Source: a bacterium (GTDB lineage: Bacteria > Actinomycetota > Acidimicrobiia > Spongiisociales > UBA11373). From it: a DNA stretch of 17,357 bases. How positions within the stretch are numbered: position 1 is the first letter of the stretch; each line of letters begins with the position of its first letter. Shown one piece after another: positions 15,733 through 17,357 of the stretch. The position numbers and the translations under genes were made by a program. The notes below the pieces were generated by a model. The model had not been told where the DNA came from and made no database searches. It was given only the letters and a program-made list of their open reading frames with translations. Where the stretch lies: contig JABMPV010000344.1 of the NCBI GenBank assembly GCA_013202595.1, positions 1 through 17,357 on the forward strand. Direction: 5' to 3'.

Positions 15733-15968
15733 GCGGCAGAGCCGAAGTCGGCGGCGGCGCCGGACCCCTGCATGTGGCGGCGATCATCGCAGCGATGGCC
15801 CACCTCGAGGAGGAGCAGGCCGTTGCGAGCGCCATCCCGCAGACCCGGCCCGGCCGAGGGCAGTGGGTGCTGTCGAGCATCCCACGGACCACCACAGCGC
15901 CTCACGCGGTGAGGTCGACGCCCGTCTCCGAAGGCTGGAGCGTCGGCTCCACCTCCGAGCCCGAGTAG
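15729..15968 (+). CDS. small protein, possible acyl-CoA carboxylase accessory (epsilon/OadG-like) subunit
   Basis: This 79-residue ORF starts at an ATG that overlaps the stop of the epimerase gene (ATGA), a sign of translational coupling. It has an Ala-rich helix, HVAAIIAAMAHLEEEQ (about 15-30), a Pro/Gly turn, then GRGQWVLSSIPRTT (about 43-56). A short Ala/Ile helix followed by a Trp-Ser-Arg stretch recalls small subunits of biotin-dependent acyl-CoA carboxylases, which often follow epimerase genes. The likeness is weak and I cannot test it. No carboxylase gene follows. Instead the 3' end overlaps the convergent histidine kinase gene by 67 bases, so the last 22 or so residues may be unconstrained. 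Confidence 0.55.
   Translation: MSGRAEVGGGAGPLHVAAIIAAMAHLEEEQAVASAIPQTRPGRGQWVLSSIPRTTTAPHAVRSTPVSEGWSVGSTSEPE
15900..15914. terminator. small hairpin at the tail-to-tail gene overlap
   Basis: CCTCAC (15900-15905) and GTGAGG (15909-15914) form a perfect 6-bp stem with a 3-base loop. It covers the stop codon of the minus-strand histidine kinase and lies inside the small plus-strand ORF. It may help end one of the two transcripts. No T-run is present. Confidence 0.3.
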
Positions 15969-17311
15969 GCGGCTTCCACCGCCACAGGCGGCGCGGCTTC
16001 CGCCGCTGCGGGCGGCTGTGCGACTTCAGTGCCCGGCGAAGGGGCCGTCGCTATGGCTGCCACGGGATCGCCGACCGGCAGCGTGAAACAGAACCGGGCA
16101 CCCACAGGGAAGCCCGGCTCATACCAGATTCGTCCGCCCATGGCCTCGATCAGACGCCGCGAGATGGTCAGCCCGAGACCCAGCCCCGTCCCGGTCGGCT
16201 CCAGGTCCGAGGACATCTGCTCGAACCGATCGAAGATCCGCTCGCGGTCGGCCTCCGGAACACCCGGTCCGGTGTCGGCCACCGTCACGACCAGTTCGTC
16301 CGGGTGGCGGATCGCCTCGATCTGAATCTCGTTTCCCCCGTACTTGCGGGCGTTCTCGAGCAGGTTCCTGAGTACCTGCTCCACCCTGTTGGGGTCGGCG
16401 AGGACCACGGCGCTTCCGGGTACCGATACCGAAGCGGAGTGCTCGCCACCCTGGGGGAAGATGATGTCAGCGATCCGGAACGCTGCCGGTCGCAGGTGGA
16501 AGTCGACGGTGTCGACCCGGAGCCGTCCCGCATCGAGACGGGGAATGGTCAGGATGTCGTCGACGAGGTTCTTGAGGTGGTCGGCTTCGGAGCAGATGAT
16601 GCCGAGGAACTCGTCGACTTCATCGGGTTCTATCGATCGCCACGACTCCTGGGCCGCCAGTGCGAATCCGCTGATGTTGGTGAGCGGAGTGCGCAACTCG
16701 TGGCTGACCATCGACACGAACTCGTTCTTCATTTCCGATGCCCGCCGCTCGGTTTCCAGGGCCGCCGCTTGCCGTTTCGCCGCCGCCCTGAGCCGGCCGC
16801 TCGCGGCCAACGCCAGGAAGGTGATGGCGACCATTGCGGCCGCCACGTCGTAGAGGTCCGACTCCTGTGCCGATGTCCCGATCTCGAAGGGATGGAACAC
16901 GGCCCGGGCTCCGATGCCCAGCACGACGGGGAGCAGGACGAGGCCGGCAAGTCGCGGTGGGAGGAGGAGAGCGCTGGCCACGACGAAGTAGGCGACCAGG
17001 AGCACAGCCGGAGCCACGCTCCCGGCGGTCATCCCGATCGCCGTCGTGAGGAGGATTGCGTCGGCGGTGAGGACGTGCGATACCGGCCGCTTGAAGGCCA
17101 GATGGGACAGGGCATCCAACCCCAGCAACCCGAAGGCGAACATCCGGATGAGGGACCTGACGTCCAGCGGAGACGAGGTTGCAGCGAGGACGATGAGGGT
17201 TACGGCCGCCAGGAGACGGACGGACTGGAGCGGCACCCGGATCGAGGCGTACTCGACGGGGGCGCGAGCATCGTGGGCGCCACGTTCGGCGCGGTCGGAT
17301 CGATCGGCCAC
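15902..17311 (-). CDS. membrane sensor histidine kinase
   Basis: This is a two-component sensor kinase of 469 residues. About six hydrophobic helices fill residues 30-180 with almost no extracellular loop, so it probably senses a membrane or intramembrane signal. There is no recognisable HAMP or PAS domain. The H box FVSMVSHELRTPLTN has the phosphorylated His204. The ATPase domain shows the N box LRNLLENARKYG, G1 VADTGPGVP, F box IFDRFEQ and G2 GTGLGLGLTISR. After about 415 comes an Ala/Pro/Glu-rich tail. GTG 17311 is the first start after an in-frame stop. GATACT lies 5 bases before it, a possible leaderless -10 box. No response regulator gene is in view; one may lie beyond the right edge. 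Confidence 0.93.
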   Translation of the reverse strand: MADRSDRAERGAHDARAPVEYASIRVPLQSVRLLAAVTLIVLAATSSPLDVRSLIRMFAFGLLGLDALSHLAFKRPVSHVLTADAILLTTAIGMTAGSVAPAVLLVAYFVVASALLLPPRLAGLVLLPVVLGIGARAVFHPFEIGTSAQESDLYDVAAAMVAITFLALAASGRLRAAAKRQAAALETERRASEMKNEFVSMVSHELRTPLTNISGFALAAQESWRSIEPDEVDEFLGIICSEADHLKNLVDDILTIPRLDAGRLRVDTVDFHLRPAAFRIADIIFPQGGEHSASVSVPGSAVVLADPNRVEQVLRNLLENARKYGGNEIQIEAIRHPDELVVTVADTGPGVPEADRERIFDRFEQMSSDLEPTGTGLGLGLTISRRLIEAMGGRIWYEPGFPVGARFCFTLPVGDPVAAIATAPSPGTEVAQPPAAAEAAPPVAVEAAYSGSEVEPTLQPSETGVDLTA

Positions 17312-17342
17312 AAGGGAGTATCGGGCGCCTCAGATACCGACT

Positions 17343-17350
17343 GAAGGAGA
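17343..17350 (+). promoter_or_regulatory. ribosome-binding site of a gene starting just beyond the window
   Basis: GAAGGAGA lies 7 bases from the window end on the plus strand, at the usual spacing for a start codon at or just after base 17358. The gene would be divergent from the histidine kinase, where a response regulator could sit. Confidence 0.4.
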
Positions 17351-17357
17351 TCTACAC

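Noticed and set aside
15863..17344. 493-codon plus-strand open frame opposite the histidine kinase
   Set aside because: The minus strand encodes the H, N, G1, F and G2 boxes in order. The plus frame is a compositional shadow.

Overview
The window looks like chromosomal DNA of a high-GC actinobacterium. The class is probably Acidimicrobiia or a close relative. This rests on the lipoprotein style (an Asp-rich stretch after the lipid cysteine, then Thr/Pro/Ala linkers), the nadA-nadB-nadC order with a Nudix-type NAD regulator, the dnaX-ybaB-recR cluster, and several start codons that sit directly behind a TANNNT -10 box, as in leaderless actinobacterial genes. No database search was possible, so the class is an inference. 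Coding density is very high: no gene-free stretch reaches 300 bases, and I see no tRNA, rRNA, CRISPR array, IS element or phage gene.

Layout. (1) 1-2072, minus strand: a solute-binding lipoprotein that joins an amino-acid-type binding domain to a MalE-like sugar-binding domain. Codon style changes abruptly at the joint. (2) 2195-7416, the NAD block: nrtR, then a convergent TPR-like gene on the minus strand, then nadA-nadB-nadC with ATGA overlaps. A perfect 9-3-9 inverted repeat lies between the TPR gene and nadA, over a predicted -10 box, and is the obvious candidate NrtR operator. NadB and NadA make quinolinate from aspartate and dihydroxyacetone phosphate, and NadC converts it to nicotinate mononucleotide. 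(3) 7567-11574, plus strand: dnaX (clamp-loader subunit), ybaB (nucleoid-associated protein), recR (recombinational repair) and a glycosyltransferase resembling the tRNA-queuosine mannosyltransferase family (GTDC1/QTMAN). The last three are joined by start/stop overlaps. (4) 11677-15219, minus strand: thiolase and glpX (ATGA overlap), followed by an unrecognised single-pass membrane protein with a proline-rich tail. (5) 15328-15968, plus strand: methylmalonyl-CoA epimerase and a small overlapping ORF that may be a carboxylase accessory subunit. (6) 15902-17311, minus strand: a membrane histidine kinase that overlaps the small ORF tail to tail. A ribosome-binding site at the right edge announces a divergent gene outside the window.

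Most of the block is conserved housekeeping. The parts that deserve attention are the two-domain binding protein with its codon-usage switch, the NrtR/nadA operator and leader, the queuosine-type glycosyltransferase behind recR, the membrane protein of unknown function, and the short ORF behind the epimerase.
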